This document shows positions 24,896-33,882 of a stretch of DNA of 64,000 bases, piece by piece. Position 1 is the stretch's first letter. Every line of letters begins with the position of its first letter. The stretch is from Gallintestinimicrobium propionicum (GTDB lineage Bacteria; Bacillota; Clostridia; Lachnospirales; Lachnospiraceae), in contig NZ_JAOQJY010000022.1 in the NCBI RefSeq assembly GCF_025567525.1, positions 1 to 64,000 of the forward strand, in the 5' to 3' direction. The notes beneath the pieces are model-generated. The model made no database searches and had not been told where the DNA came from. It was given only the letters and a program-made list of their open reading frames with translations. The position numbers were made by a program, and so were the translations under genes.

Positions 24896-24924
24896 TTGTC
24901 AAATACCCGGTTCTGACATACAAT
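24896..24924 (+). promoter_or_regulatory. Promoter of the comEA-RR-HK-GerMN-comEC run
   Basis: TTGTCA, a 17-base spacer, TACAAT. A perfect 16-base-arm hairpin (GTGTGAAAAATAAGCG with CGCTTATTTTTCACAC, 24974-25009) follows in the leader before the comEA ribosome binding site. Confidence 0.75.
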
Positions 24925-25117
24925 ACTGATATGCGGCAGGAAATGGGGCCTTTTCGAATATGGAAAAGGAGATGGTGTGAAAAATAAGCGTGATCGCTTA
25001 TTTTTCACACAGCTCTTTGTGCCGCAGGCGTCACAAAGTAGCCAGGATCGCAGCGCAGAACTGGAAGTTCTGCTCGCGGTTCCTTCGGCGCAAAGCGCCT
25101 GCGGAATGGAGGATAAA

Positions 25118-26011
25118 ATGCCGATATTTCAAACAGTTGCTGCGGCATGCCGCGCCGCAGGAGAAAAATTGAGATCCTGGAAACAGAAAAAAAGAACAGA
25201 CCGGCTTTGGAGAGTGGTTTTATGGGGAATTCTGTGGGCAACGCTATGCCCGACGCTAGGGGCCTGTGGGGCACAGCGGGAAGAGCTCTTTTTGTCGGAA
25301 AAGGAAAGCATAGCCTATGGGGATGGAAACCGCAAAGTAGAATCAAAGGTCGAAGACACGGACCAAAACCGCGAGGCTGAACCAAATGCCGGGAATACAG
25401 ACCAAAACCGCGAGGCTGAGTCAAATGCCGGGGACACGGATCAAAACCGCAAGGCTGAGCCAAGTGCCGGAAGCACAGATCGGACAGAGCTCTCCGATGC
25501 TTCCTTAGAGGAAGCAAAAACCCTTGTGGTGCATATCTGTGGAGCAGTATCCGCTCCGGGGGTATATGAGCTTCCGGCAGGCAGCAGAATTATAGACGCC
25601 GTGGAGGCCGGAGGCGGTTTTTTACCGGAAGCGGATGAAGCATGCTGCAACCTGGCGGAAGAAATCGTGGACGGTTGTCAGATTTATATCATGACAAAAT
25701 CGGAAAGCTGCGCTGACGGACAGACAGAAAAGAAAGCCGGGATCCAGACTTCGCCGGACAGCGATATGCAAACGACAGACAGAAATGTGCGAAGCAACAG
25801 CGCTCCGGCCTTGGAGAACGGTCTGGTCAACCTCAACACAGCGGACGTTGCTGCACTCATGACGCTGCCTGGAATCGGGGAAAGCCGGGCAAAGGCGATC
25901 ATAAGCTATCGGGAGCAGCATGGAGCGTTTGCAAAGATTGAGGATATCATGAAAATCAGCGGAATCAAGCAGGCTGCATTTTCAAAAATCAAAGACAAAA
26001 TTACAGTTTAA
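25118..26011 (+). CDS. comEA: ComEA-like DNA-binding protein (SLBB + helix-hairpin-helix)
   Basis: The 297-residue protein has a hydrophobic N-terminal segment ending in LGACG, possibly a lipobox. A repetitive charged linker follows, made of three ~13-residue copies of DTDQNREAEPNAG. Then come an SLBB-like domain (VVHICGAVSAPGVYELPAGS) and a C-terminal double HhH (LVNLNTADVAALMTLPGIGE, then SRAKAIISYRE and IKQAAFSKIKDKI). ComEA binds incoming DNA at the cell surface during natural transformation and passes it to ComEC. I start at 25118 because GGAGG lies 5 bases upstream; the upstream frame lies in a hairpin. comEC follows about 3.4 kb later, separated by a two-component system. Confidence 0.9.
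   Translation: MPIFQTVAAACRAAGEKLRSWKQKKRTDRLWRVVLWGILWATLCPTLGACGAQREELFLSEKESIAYGDGNRKVESKVEDTDQNREAEPNAGNTDQNREAESNAGDTDQNRKAEPSAGSTDRTELSDASLEEAKTLVVHICGAVSAPGVYELPAGSRIIDAVEAGGGFLPEADEACCNLAEEIVDGCQIYIMTKSESCADGQTEKKAGIQTSPDSDMQTTDRNVRSNSAPALENGLVNLNTADVAALMTLPGIGESRAKAIISYREQHGAFAKIEDIMKISGIKQAAFSKIKDKITV
25360..25482 (+). repeat. Three 39-bp in-frame tandem repeats in comEA
   Basis: Three consecutive copies encode (D/N)TDQNR(E/K)AE(P/S)NAG-like units in the linker between membrane anchor and SLBB domain. The unit is a multiple of three, so copy change would alter reach but not frame. Confidence 0.85.
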
Positions 26012-26077
26012 TCATAGACAGAAAGAATCCGGACAAACAGCGAGAAACGGATTGTCCGGTCGGGAAAAGGGAGAAAC

Positions 26078-26767
26078 ATGGCAAAGAAAGTTTTGGTTGT
26101 GGACGATGAAAAGCTGATTGTAAAAGGAATCCGGTTCAGTCTGGAGCAGGACGGAATGGAAGTGACCTGCGCATATGACGGAGAAGAGGCACTGCTGTGT
26201 GCGAAAGAGCAGAAATTTGATATGATTCTGCTCGACATTATGCTGCCAAAACTGAGCGGAACCGAAGTATGCCAGCAGATTCGGGAGTTTTCGGATGTTC
26301 CGATCGTAATGCTCACAGCCAAAAACGACGACATGGACAAAATCATGGGACTGGAATATGGTGCAGATGATTATATCACCAAGCCCTTTAACATCCTTGA
26401 GGTAAAGGCGCGCATCAAGGCGATCATGCGCCGTACTTCTGCGAGAGGACAGATCGCAAAGCCGGAAAGCATTTTGGAAAGCGGAGATATGCGCGTGGAC
26501 TGCGAAAGCCGCCGCGTCAGCATTTCCGGCAGAGAGGTCAATCTCACTGCAAAAGAATTCGACCTGCTGGAGCTTCTGATCCGCAATCCGAGTAAAGTCT
26601 ACAGCCGTGAAAAACTGCTGAACCTCGTCTGGGGCGCAGACTATCCCGGGGATGTCCGAACCGTAGACGTCCACATCCGCCGCCTCCGCGAAAAAATTGA
26701 AACCAACCCCAGCGAACCCCGCTACGTCCACACCAAATGGGGAGTGGGGTACTTCTTCCGCGTATAA
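26078..26767 (+). CDS. OmpR/PhoB-family response regulator
   Basis: The 229-residue regulator has a receiver domain with acidic pocket VVDDEK (residues 8-13), phospho-acceptor in LLDIMLPKLSG (near Asp53), the Thr in MLTAKND and the Lys in ITKPFN. A winged-helix output domain follows (LTAKEFDLLELLIRNPSKVY, VDVHIRRLREKIE, TKWGVGYFF). It pairs with the sensor kinase that follows after a 184-base gap; the sequence and arrangement resemble WalR/PhoP-type systems. The RBS AAAGGGAG precedes the ATG. Confidence 0.95.
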   Translation: MAKKVLVVDDEKLIVKGIRFSLEQDGMEVTCAYDGEEALLCAKEQKFDMILLDIMLPKLSGTEVCQQIREFSDVPIVMLTAKNDDMDKIMGLEYGADDYITKPFNILEVKARIKAIMRRTSARGQIAKPESILESGDMRVDCESRRVSISGREVNLTAKEFDLLELLIRNPSKVYSREKLLNLVWGADYPGDVRTVDVHIRRLREKIETNPSEPRYVHTKWGVGYFFRV

Positions 26768-26951
26768 GCAGAACCGGACTACGGATGAAAAATGGCGAAC
26801 TTTCTGCTTGCAGAAAAGTTCGCCGGATTTCAGACGGTAACCCGGTGAGCAACGCGAACCGGGCTTTTGCGAAGCAAAAGGTCCGGTTTCCCGTCGGCAG
26901 CGTCCCGGACGCCAGCCCCATCCTTTTACACCCCTTCCCCCGGAGGCATTC

Positions 26952-28430
26952 ATGAACACAAGCAGCAAAACCCCCGGATTATTCCGGCGGCTCACTTATA
27001 AAATTCCGATCTTCCGCAGCCTGAAGGCCTACATTTTCCTCCTGATGCTGATCATCGGAATCGTGCCCAGCGACATCATGCGGCTGGGCATTCTGAATAA
27101 TTACGAAGAACGTGCGGTTAATCTGCGCGGCTCGGACGTCGCGTCCCAGTACCGGATTATCGCAAATCACCTGGTCAATTACAACTACCTGCAAAATCCA
27201 ACCTCCGATGTTGTCAATGCCGAGCTGGAGCAGATGTCCAACCTGTATGACGGTCGTGTGCTGATTATCAACAGCAATTTCCGCATTGTGAAAGACACCT
27301 ACGCCATGAGCGAGGGGAAAACGATGATTTCCGAGGAGGTGATCAAGTGCTTCCGCGGGGAAAGTACGACCCGCTACGACAAGACGAACGGCTATATCGA
27401 GATGACGGTTCCGATTACGGAGACGGTAGACGGGGAAAAAGGGCAGACGAGCATCGTACGCGGCGTGATTCTGGCCAGTGCATCGACAGACAGCATTGCG
27501 ACGACGCTGGACATCCTGAGCCGGAAAGCCCTGATTCTGGAAATCGTGATGGGAATTATCATTATCGGCATCGTCTTTTTCTTCTCGCACATCCTGATTA
27601 TGCCCTTTAAGCGCGTAACCCAGGCGATCAGTGAGGTCAAGGACGGTTTCACGGACGAGCCGATTTCCGTACCGGATTATCTGGAAACCGAGCATATCGT
27701 GGATGCCTTCAACCAGCTGCTGGGCAGAATGAAGGTCATCAACGATTCCAGGCAGGAATTCGTATCAAATGTGTCTCACGAGCTGAAAACACCCATGACC
27801 TCGATCAAGGTGCTGGCGGATTCCCTGAATCAGCAGCCGGACGTGCCGGTGGAGCTGTATCAGGAGTTTATGCAGGACATTACGGAGGAAATCGAGCGGG
27901 AAAATAAAATCATCAACGATCTGCTTTCCCTTGTAAAAATGGACAAAACCGAAGGCTCAATGGACATTTCCGCAGTGGATATCAATGAGCTGTTGGAAAC
28001 GACGCTAAAGCGCCTGCGTCCCATCGCCCGCAAACGGGACATCGAGGTGGTTCTGGAAAGCCTGCGCCCGGTTACGGCAGAGGTGGACGAGGTCAAAATA
28101 TCTCAGATTTTCACGAACCTTGTGGAAAATGCGATTAAATACAATAAAGAACACGGCTGGGTCAAGGTGCTTCTGGACGCGGATCATCAATTTTTTACAG
28201 TAGAGGTTTCCGACTCCGGCATCGGTATCCCGGAGGAGGATTACGAGCATATTTATGAACGTTTTTACAGAGTAGATAAATCGCATTCCCGTGAAATCGG
28301 CGGCACCGGCCTTGGACTTGCCATCACCAGAAATGCGATTCTGCTGCACCGTGGTTCGATCAAAGTGAGCAGCGTGGAAGGACAGGGCACGACCTTTACG
28401 GTGAAAATCCCCTTGTCTTACATCAAGTGA
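26952..28430 (+). CDS. Sensor histidine kinase (WalK/PhoR-like)
   Basis: The 492-residue kinase has a membrane helix at about 26-44, an extracytoplasmic domain, a second helix near 193-215, HAMP (MPFKRVTQAISEVKDG), HisKA (FVSNVSHELKTPMTSIKVLA with the phospho-His) and HATPase_c (NLVENAIKYNKEHG, DSGIGIPEED, GTGLGLAI). It should phosphorylate the adjacent OmpR-family regulator. Its stop overlaps a possible GTG start of the GerMN lipoprotein gene, and competence genes flank the pair. The 184-base gap upstream contains a GGCGAACTTTCTGC/GCAGAAAAGTTCGCC hairpin and no gene. Confidence 0.95.
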   Translation: MNTSSKTPGLFRRLTYKIPIFRSLKAYIFLLMLIIGIVPSDIMRLGILNNYEERAVNLRGSDVASQYRIIANHLVNYNYLQNPTSDVVNAELEQMSNLYDGRVLIINSNFRIVKDTYAMSEGKTMISEEVIKCFRGESTTRYDKTNGYIEMTVPITETVDGEKGQTSIVRGVILASASTDSIATTLDILSRKALILEIVMGIIIIGIVFFFSHILIMPFKRVTQAISEVKDGFTDEPISVPDYLETEHIVDAFNQLLGRMKVINDSRQEFVSNVSHELKTPMTSIKVLADSLNQQPDVPVELYQEFMQDITEEIERENKIINDLLSLVKMDKTEGSMDISAVDINELLETTLKRLRPIARKRDIEVVLESLRPVTAEVDEVKISQIFTNLVENAIKYNKEHGWVKVLLDADHQFFTVEVSDSGIGIPEEDYEHIYERFYRVDKSHSREIGGTGLGLAITRNAILLHRGSIKVSSVEGQGTTFTVKIPLSYIK

Positions 28431-28453
28431 TTTCAGAAAATTTGGAGAAGATT

Positions 28454-29410
28454 ATGTCAGAGATCAGAAAAATGCGGGCGGTTGCGCTGCTTTTGGGCTG
28501 TCTGCTGTTGACCGGAATATTTGCCGGGTGCGGGAAGAAAGAAGAGACGCCTGCAAATACGGTCAGCGTTTATTATATTAATAAAGAAGAAACGAAAATC
28601 ACGGCAGTGGAAAAAGAGCCGGAGGGCGACACTCTTTCCAAACAGGCGGAATGGGGTATTTCCCAACTGAAGGAAAATCCGGTAGAGCTGTCTTTACGTT
28701 CGCCGATCAGCGGTTTTGCGATTAACAGCTGGAATGTCAAAGACGATCAGCTGGTGCTGGACATGAGTGTGGAATATAAAAAGCTGTCTCCGTCCTCAGA
28801 AGTGCTGGTTCGGGCTGCAATTGTGCGCACGATGACGCAGCTGGAGGGAATTTCCTATGTTTCGGTGACGGTCGGCGGAGAAGCGCTGACGGACAGCCTT
28901 GGCAACGTGGTCGGTCCTATGACGGCGGATCTGTTTATCGACAACGCAGGAAATGAAATCAATGCATACGAAAAAACGCGTCTGCTTCTTTATTTTACCA
29001 ATGAAGACGGCGAGCGCCTGATCGGTGTCCAGACAAACCCGGTTGTATACAGCAGCAACATTTCCATGGAAAAGCTGGTGGTAGAGCGGCTGATTGCCGG
29101 ACCGGATGCAGAAAACGAAGAGCTTTACCCGGTCATCAACCCTGCGACAAAGGTGCTGGGCGTGACGGTAAAGGATGGGACATGTTATGTAAACCTGGAT
29201 AACGGTTTCCTGACACAGACCTACAATGTTTCCGCAGAGGTTCAGATCTATTCCATTGTCAACTCTCTGGTAGAATTGTCGAACATCAACAAGGTGCAGA
29301 TTGCGGTAAACGGGAATACGGATATGATTTTCCGGGAAAAAATTTCACTGTCTAACGTGTTTGACCGGAACCTTGATCTGGTTTACGAAACGGAGGAATT
29401 ACAATCATAA
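28454..29410 (+). CDS. GerMN-domain lipoprotein
   Basis: The 318-residue protein has a lipoprotein signal peptide (LLLGCLLLTGIFAGCGKK, lipobox FAGC) and two tandem GerMN domains: residues ~50-160 and ~180-305, both with the SVxVxxxxLTDS-like or VTVKDGTCYVNLDNGFL pattern. GerM-like domains occur in sporulation and in sensor-associated lipoproteins such as LpqB. Coming directly after a sensor kinase, it might modulate that sensor. I prefer the ATG at 28454 behind TTTGGAG over a GTG at 28427 that overlaps the kinase stop. Its TAA stop overlaps the apparent comEC start. Confidence 0.9.
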   Translation: MSEIRKMRAVALLLGCLLLTGIFAGCGKKEETPANTVSVYYINKEETKITAVEKEPEGDTLSKQAEWGISQLKENPVELSLRSPISGFAINSWNVKDDQLVLDMSVEYKKLSPSSEVLVRAAIVRTMTQLEGISYVSVTVGGEALTDSLGNVVGPMTADLFIDNAGNEINAYEKTRLLLYFTNEDGERLIGVQTNPVVYSSNISMEKLVVERLIAGPDAENEELYPVINPATKVLGVTVKDGTCYVNLDNGFLTQTYNVSAEVQIYSIVNSLVELSNINKVQIAVNGNTDMIFREKISLSNVFDRNLDLVYETEELQS

Positions 29411-32016
29411 AAAACTGCAGAAGACCGCTGTGCGCGGCAATCCTGATTTTCCTGACCCTCTATCTGGCAGCGCGTCTGCTGCCGGAGTGGGTGGGAACGG
29501 ACGCTGGCACAGACACGTCAGAGAAAGCACCCATTGGCGGACGCACCTCGCTTACACAGCTTGACACCTGGCTGGAAACCATGGATGGCGAAACCCTGTG
29601 CCTGACGGGTAAAGTCACAGACTGCTGGCAGCCTGTAGATGGAGCGCAGGAAAACGCCAGCTTTTATTTAAAAGACCTTTCTATCGAGGCAGATGCCTCA
29701 TCTTTTGTTTTTTCAGGGGATTCGGCGGAAACGACCGATAACCTGTCACAGATATCCGGTTCGGCAGATGCGGACCAGATGTCAATTCTTATTTCTTCTC
29801 AGAAAACAACCTCACAAATCAATGAAATGCAGGAAATATTCGGGAAAAACGCGAGTGCGTTGTGCTATTTGCAGGAAGACGAAGCGCTGCCAAAGGCAGG
29901 CAGCTATGTTCGGGTTTTCGGTGAAGTGTCGCCATTTTTGCAGGCAACGAATCCTGGAGAGTTCGACACAGCAGCCTATTATCGGAGAAAAGACTGCCTG
30001 TTTGCGCTGAGAAAAACAAAAATTACCGCTCAGACAAAAAACTATGGACGGCTGGAAGAATTTCTTTCACAGCTGCGCTACGAATCGGAGGTATTGTTCC
30101 GGAAGCTGCTGGGGGAAAAGAACGGTGCGACCGCATCCGCCATGGTGCTCGGACGGAAAAAAGGAATGGACAGCGAAGTAAAAGCGCTATACCAGGGCGC
30201 AGGAATCAGCCATCTGCTGGCAATTTCCGGACTGCACCTGTCCCTGATCGGCGCAGGACTGTTCGGACTTTTGAAAAAAGTACGGCTTCCGGTTACTTTG
30301 AGCGCCGGAATTTCCACATGGATTCTGATTGTATACGCGCAGCTGACCGGAATGGGCATTTCTACCCGGCGCGCTCTTGTCATGTTTTTGCTGTTTTTGG
30401 CGGCGGGACTGCTCAAACGCACGCCCGATCTGCCAACCTCCCTTGCGGTGGCGGCGTTGCTTCTACTTGTGCCCAAGCCACAGCGGATTCTGGATGCAGG
30501 CTTCCAGCTTTCTTTTTCGGCAGTGCTCGGGATTGCGGTAATGATTCCGGTTTTGCAGGATGGCTGGGAGGACGCAGCACCTTCACTGCGAGTCACCAAT
30601 GGAGTTACCGGATGGAATATTGCCCGGGCTGTCATCGCCCGGACCTGCCGTCTCCTCCGCAAAAATATCCTTGCCGGTCTGGGCATTACCATGACGATGC
30701 TGCCGTTTCTGCTGATTCATTTTTATGAATGGAGTCCGTGGTCGGTACTGCTGAATCTGGCAGTCATTCCGCTGATGGGAATCTTGCTGCCGTGCCTGAT
30801 CGGACTGCAGCTGGTCGCCCGTCTGACTGCGCTTGCCCACTGCCTGGAGCTTCCCCAGCACCTTCTTTGCGCCGCCATCGAAGCGATTTTTTCCTGCTAT
30901 GAGCAGCTGTGCCGGTTTACAACGGCGCTTCCGGGCAGTATCCTGCACACCGGATATCCGACCTGGCAGGCACTGGCCGTGTATACAATCGGACTGATCG
31001 CTTTGGCTGTGTCAGGCAAAAAACTCCGTCCGCATCTCCGGCTTGCAGCAGCTGTGTGTCTGATGGGGATTTTCCTGATCCGCCTGCCGGGCGAACTGAA
31101 CGTCACGATGCTGGACGTCGGGCAGGGAGAGTGCGTTGGAATCGAAACCCGGGAGCATCATGTATATCTGGTGGATGCCGGAAGTACGTCGAAGAAAAAG
31201 ACCGGACAGTACCAGATTATTCCATGGCTGAAATATATCGGGACGCGGAGCGTGGAAGGAATTTTCATCACGCACTGGGACGAAGACCACATCAGCGCGG
31301 TAGGGGAGCTGTTGGAGTGGTCGAAAAGCAGCCGGGTCAAAATCCGGCGCATTTTTCTGCCGGATGTGGCGCTGAAGGATGAAGTGCTGGAAACGCTGCT
31401 GCAGCAGATCGAAGAGGCGGAGGTCTCCGTGGAATACCTTTCTGCGGGAGAGCGCATGACCGATGGCGCGCTGCAGATCTCCTGCCTGCACCCCTATGCG
31501 AAAAAAGTGCCGGAGGATCGCAACGATGCGTCGCTGGTGCTGCGCCTGTCACAGGGCGATTTTCAGATGCTGCTGACCGGAGATCTGGAAAAGAGCGGAG
31601 AAGACTGGCTGGTGGAGCAGGCGAGACCCGCCGTGGAGCAGCCCCAGCCCGCTGGGCAGGAGCAGGCATTTCCGTGCGCACCGTCAACCCAGCCCTCTGC
31701 GCAGGGGCAGGCACTCCCGTGCGCACCATCAACCCAGCCCGCTGCGCAAAATCCCCTCCGCTGCACCATCCTCGACGCCGGGCACCACGGCGCATCCAAC
31801 GCGACGGGAGAAGCACTGCTGGATTTGGCACAGCCGGAGCTGGTCCTGATTTCCTGCGGCAAAAACAACCGGTACGGGCATCCGGCGCCGGAAACGCTGA
31901 AACGCCTGGAAGAGCGGGGAATCCGCTGGTATTCCACGGCGGAGGTCGGCGCAATACAGGTGCATGTTGGAAAGAAAAAAGTGAAAATAGAAACTAGTAC
32001 ATCGTTTTCGAAATAA
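29407..32016 (+). CDS. comEC: ComEC/Rec2-family DNA uptake channel
   Basis: ComEC forms the inner-membrane channel that takes up single-stranded DNA. The protein (~869 residues) has an N-terminal helix, an OB-like DUF4131 region, the multi-helix competence domain (GISHLLAISGLHLSLIGAGL), and a C-terminal metallo-beta-lactamase domain (VTMLDVGQGE, IFITHWDEDHISAVGE, LLTGDLEK, ILDAGHHGASN). No ATG/GTG precedes the first helix: GGAGG at 29392 points to ATA at 29407 within ATAA, overlapping the preceding stop. The first conventional candidate, GTG 29491, would lose that helix. A Pro/Gln-rich repeat insertion splits the lactamase domain. A palindromic element forms the 3' end. Confidence 0.88.
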   Translation: MKNCRRPLCAAILIFLTLYLAARLLPEWVGTDAGTDTSEKAPIGGRTSLTQLDTWLETMDGETLCLTGKVTDCWQPVDGAQENASFYLKDLSIEADASSFVFSGDSAETTDNLSQISGSADADQMSILISSQKTTSQINEMQEIFGKNASALCYLQEDEALPKAGSYVRVFGEVSPFLQATNPGEFDTAAYYRRKDCLFALRKTKITAQTKNYGRLEEFLSQLRYESEVLFRKLLGEKNGATASAMVLGRKKGMDSEVKALYQGAGISHLLAISGLHLSLIGAGLFGLLKKVRLPVTLSAGISTWILIVYAQLTGMGISTRRALVMFLLFLAAGLLKRTPDLPTSLAVAALLLLVPKPQRILDAGFQLSFSAVLGIAVMIPVLQDGWEDAAPSLRVTNGVTGWNIARAVIARTCRLLRKNILAGLGITMTMLPFLLIHFYEWSPWSVLLNLAVIPLMGILLPCLIGLQLVARLTALAHCLELPQHLLCAAIEAIFSCYEQLCRFTTALPGSILHTGYPTWQALAVYTIGLIALAVSGKKLRPHLRLAAAVCLMGIFLIRLPGELNVTMLDVGQGECVGIETREHHVYLVDAGSTSKKKTGQYQIIPWLKYIGTRSVEGIFITHWDEDHISAVGELLEWSKSSRVKIRRIFLPDVALKDEVLETLLQQIEEAEVSVEYLSAGERMTDGALQISCLHPYAKKVPEDRNDASLVLRLSQGDFQMLLTGDLEKSGEDWLVEQARPAVEQPQPAGQEQAFPCAPSTQPSAQGQALPCAPSTQPAAQNPLRCTILDAGHHGASNATGEALLDLAQPELVLISCGKNNRYGHPAPETLKRLEERGIRWYSTAEVGAIQVHVGKKKVKIETSTSFSK
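31661..31750 (+). repeat. Tandem repeat inserted in the comEC lactamase domain
   Basis: Two copies of a ~51-bp unit encoding (Q)EQAFPCAPSTQPSAQG / QALPCAPSTQPAAQN sit between LLTGDLEK and ILDAGHHG. The repeats are in frame and GC-rich relative to the flanks. Confidence 0.8.
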
Positions 32017-32159
32017 CTATACCACTCACTTGCCTGTGAATCCGATTGCACAGGTATAAAAGCCTCAGCGTAGCCCGCTACGCCTGCGTTTTTATACCTG
32101 CACACTCGAATCCACATCCTACGCGATTGGTATAGTTATTTACGAAACGCTGTACTAGT
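31993..32159. mobile_element. MITE-like nested palindromic element
   Basis: Imperfect ~30-base inverted repeats (ACTAGTACATCGTTTTCG... and ...CGAAACGCTGTACTAGT, with AACTATACC/GGTATAGTT) enclose an inner hairpin CAGGTATAAAAGC...GCGTTTTTATACCTG. The total is 167 bp with no coding capacity. It supplies the last seven codons and stop of comEC and probably terminates transcription. Confidence 0.6.
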
Positions 32160-32634
32160 CGGATTGGACAAAAACAAGTCATGCAGGACTAAAAAATACG
32201 AAAAAGCGTCTGTACAATAAAATGAAAAAAACTGCAGAAAGAGCAAAACCAACTATAAAACAAACAAAAATACACATTTTAACGAACATTAAAAATAGAG
32301 AACAAGAATATACGATATAACAATGTAAAAATGATTAAATTTTGATCGGGGGGGGGTAAAAGCCGGAAAATAGTGGGGAAAACAGAGTATATTCAGGCGA
32401 ACAGGATTCCAGGAAAAACATGCCAATTGAAAAGGAAAGAATCCGAAATACGAGATACAAGAGGAGGTTTTCTATCAATTTTTAACACTTTTCATAGAAA
32501 TTTAATCAAAATGACATAAATATTGGCTACGTTGTCTGCTTGCAAAGAAGACGTTAGATGGTATAATAAAGTGACTGGAAAGAAGTTTGTAATTTCGACA
32601 AAAAACATAATTGTTAGAGTAGAAATACGTTAGG
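32160..32634. other. AT-rich non-coding leader of the capsule locus with a G9 tract
   Basis: About 475 bases without a credible gene. It contains a run of nine G (32348-32356) in AT-rich surroundings and a promoter near its end. No riboswitch or other structured RNA is recognised. Confidence 0.6.
32540..32567 (+). promoter_or_regulatory. Promoter of the capsule locus
   Basis: TTGCAA, a 16-base spacer, TATAAT, about 100 bases upstream of the XRE regulator gene. It is the best sigma-A-like promoter ahead of the capsule genes. Confidence 0.65.
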
Positions 32635-32664
32635 ATGAACAGAAAGAAACAAGTGGGGGACAAG

Positions 32665-33111
32665 ATGAAGAGAAAGCAGGAGAAGCCGGCATATGACCGG
32701 ATCGCTGCCGGAGAGCGGCTGCGCTCCCGTAGGGTTGAGCTCGGCTGGAGCAGAGAGCTGGTGGCAGAACGGCTCGGTGTCGTCAATAAATATTATGCGG
32801 ATATCGAGCGGGGAACCTGCGGCATGAGTGTGGAAACACTGATTAACCTGTCCCGCTTGTATGGAGTGAGTCTGGATACGCTGATTTATGGCGAGAAAGA
32901 GAAAAAATCCGCAGTCAGTCAGGAAGAACAGCTGATGCGCGGACTCAACGGGATGCCTCAGATTCTACAGGATTACTGCCTGCGGATGCTGTGGCTGTTT
33001 GCCGACGGACTTCGGGCAGCACAGGCGGAGGCTGCATCAGAATGCGAGACAGTACCGGAGACCGTAAAAAGCAGTTCGGACAGCAAAAAAAACTCCGGAG
33101 GTGAGGCCTGA
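32665..33111 (+). CDS. XRE-family transcriptional regulator of the capsule locus
   Basis: The 148-residue protein has an HTH_3 domain at about residues 15-72 (AAGERLRSRRVELGWSRELV, then AERLGVVNKYYADIERG and LINLSRLYGVSLDTLIYG) and a C-terminal extension ending in a Ser/Lys-rich tail. As the first gene of the locus it probably regulates capsule transcription, its own promoter included. The ATG at 32665 follows GTGGGGGA; an upstream ATG at 32635 would add ten residues and has a weaker site. Its stop overlaps the start region of the CpsB-like gene. Confidence 0.9.
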   Translation: MKRKQEKPAYDRIAAGERLRSRRVELGWSRELVAERLGVVNKYYADIERGTCGMSVETLINLSRLYGVSLDTLIYGEKEKKSAVSQEEQLMRGLNGMPQILQDYCLRMLWLFADGLRAAQAEAASECETVPETVKSSSDSKKNSGGEA

Positions 33112-33112
33112 G

Positions 33113-33865
33113 ATGCCGGAGAAGAAAAATCAGTACATAGATATTCACTGTCATATTTTACCGGAGGTGGATGACGGCGCGAGAAATCTGGAAGAGAGCC
33201 TGGCGATGCTGCGCCAGGAAGTAAAACAGGGCGTTGCAGCAGTTATCCTGACTCCGCATCAGAAACCGAACAGACGCAGCATTACCGCTGCTTCCGCACT
33301 GGAACGGACACAGAAGCTGCAGCAGGCTGCGAAAGAAAACGGAATCGACATCAGACTTTACAGCGGTGGTGAGATTTTTTGCTGTATGGATACCATCGAG
33401 CTGTTAAAACAGGGCAAGGCGGGAACCCTTGCCGGATCAGATTATATTCTGACAGAATTTTCACCGGACGAAGAATGGGCGTACATCCGGAACTGCCTGT
33501 ATGACCTGCTCTGCGAGGGCTACCGTCCGATTGTCGCCCACACCGAGCGCTATCGGAACGTGGTAAAGGATTTCAACCGGGTCGAAGAATTAAAGGACAT
33601 GGGCTGCCGGATCCAGATCAACGCAGGAGAGCTTCCGGGACTGCTGGGCGGACAGCTAAAGCGCACAGCACGCAGCCTGATAAAAGAAGAGCTTGCAGAT
33701 CTGATCGGAACGGACGCCCACAGAGTAGAGGGAGAACGGTCTGTATCGATGGCGGAAGGAGCCTCATGGCTGCAAAGACACTGCAGCCCGGAATATGCGG
33801 CACGTCTGCTCTACAAAAACGCAGCACACATTCTGGACAATACAGATATGGAAGACATCGAATAG
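33113..33865 (+). CDS. cpsB: CpsB/YwqE-like protein-tyrosine phosphatase (PHP fold)
   Basis: This is a 250-residue PHP-domain, metal-dependent tyrosine phosphatase. Motifs: DIHCHILPEVDDGA at the N-terminus, ILTPHQKPN, GGEIFC, LTEFSP, PIVAHTERY and the C-terminal GTDAHR, all typical of CpsB/Wzb-type enzymes of Gram-positive capsule loci. It dephosphorylates the CpsD tyrosine kinase and so controls chain length and export. The usual first phosphatase histidine motif is present and appears functional. The ATG is 12 bases past GGAGG, and the gene overlaps no other, although its 3' end lies close to the Wzz-like gene. Confidence 0.94.
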   Translation: MPEKKNQYIDIHCHILPEVDDGARNLEESLAMLRQEVKQGVAAVILTPHQKPNRRSITAASALERTQKLQQAAKENGIDIRLYSGGEIFCCMDTIELLKQGKAGTLAGSDYILTEFSPDEEWAYIRNCLYDLLCEGYRPIVAHTERYRNVVKDFNRVEELKDMGCRIQINAGELPGLLGGQLKRTARSLIKEELADLIGTDAHRVEGERSVSMAEGASWLQRHCSPEYAARLLYKNAAHILDNTDMEDIE

Positions 33866-33882
33866 AAAAAGGGGAACGAGAC

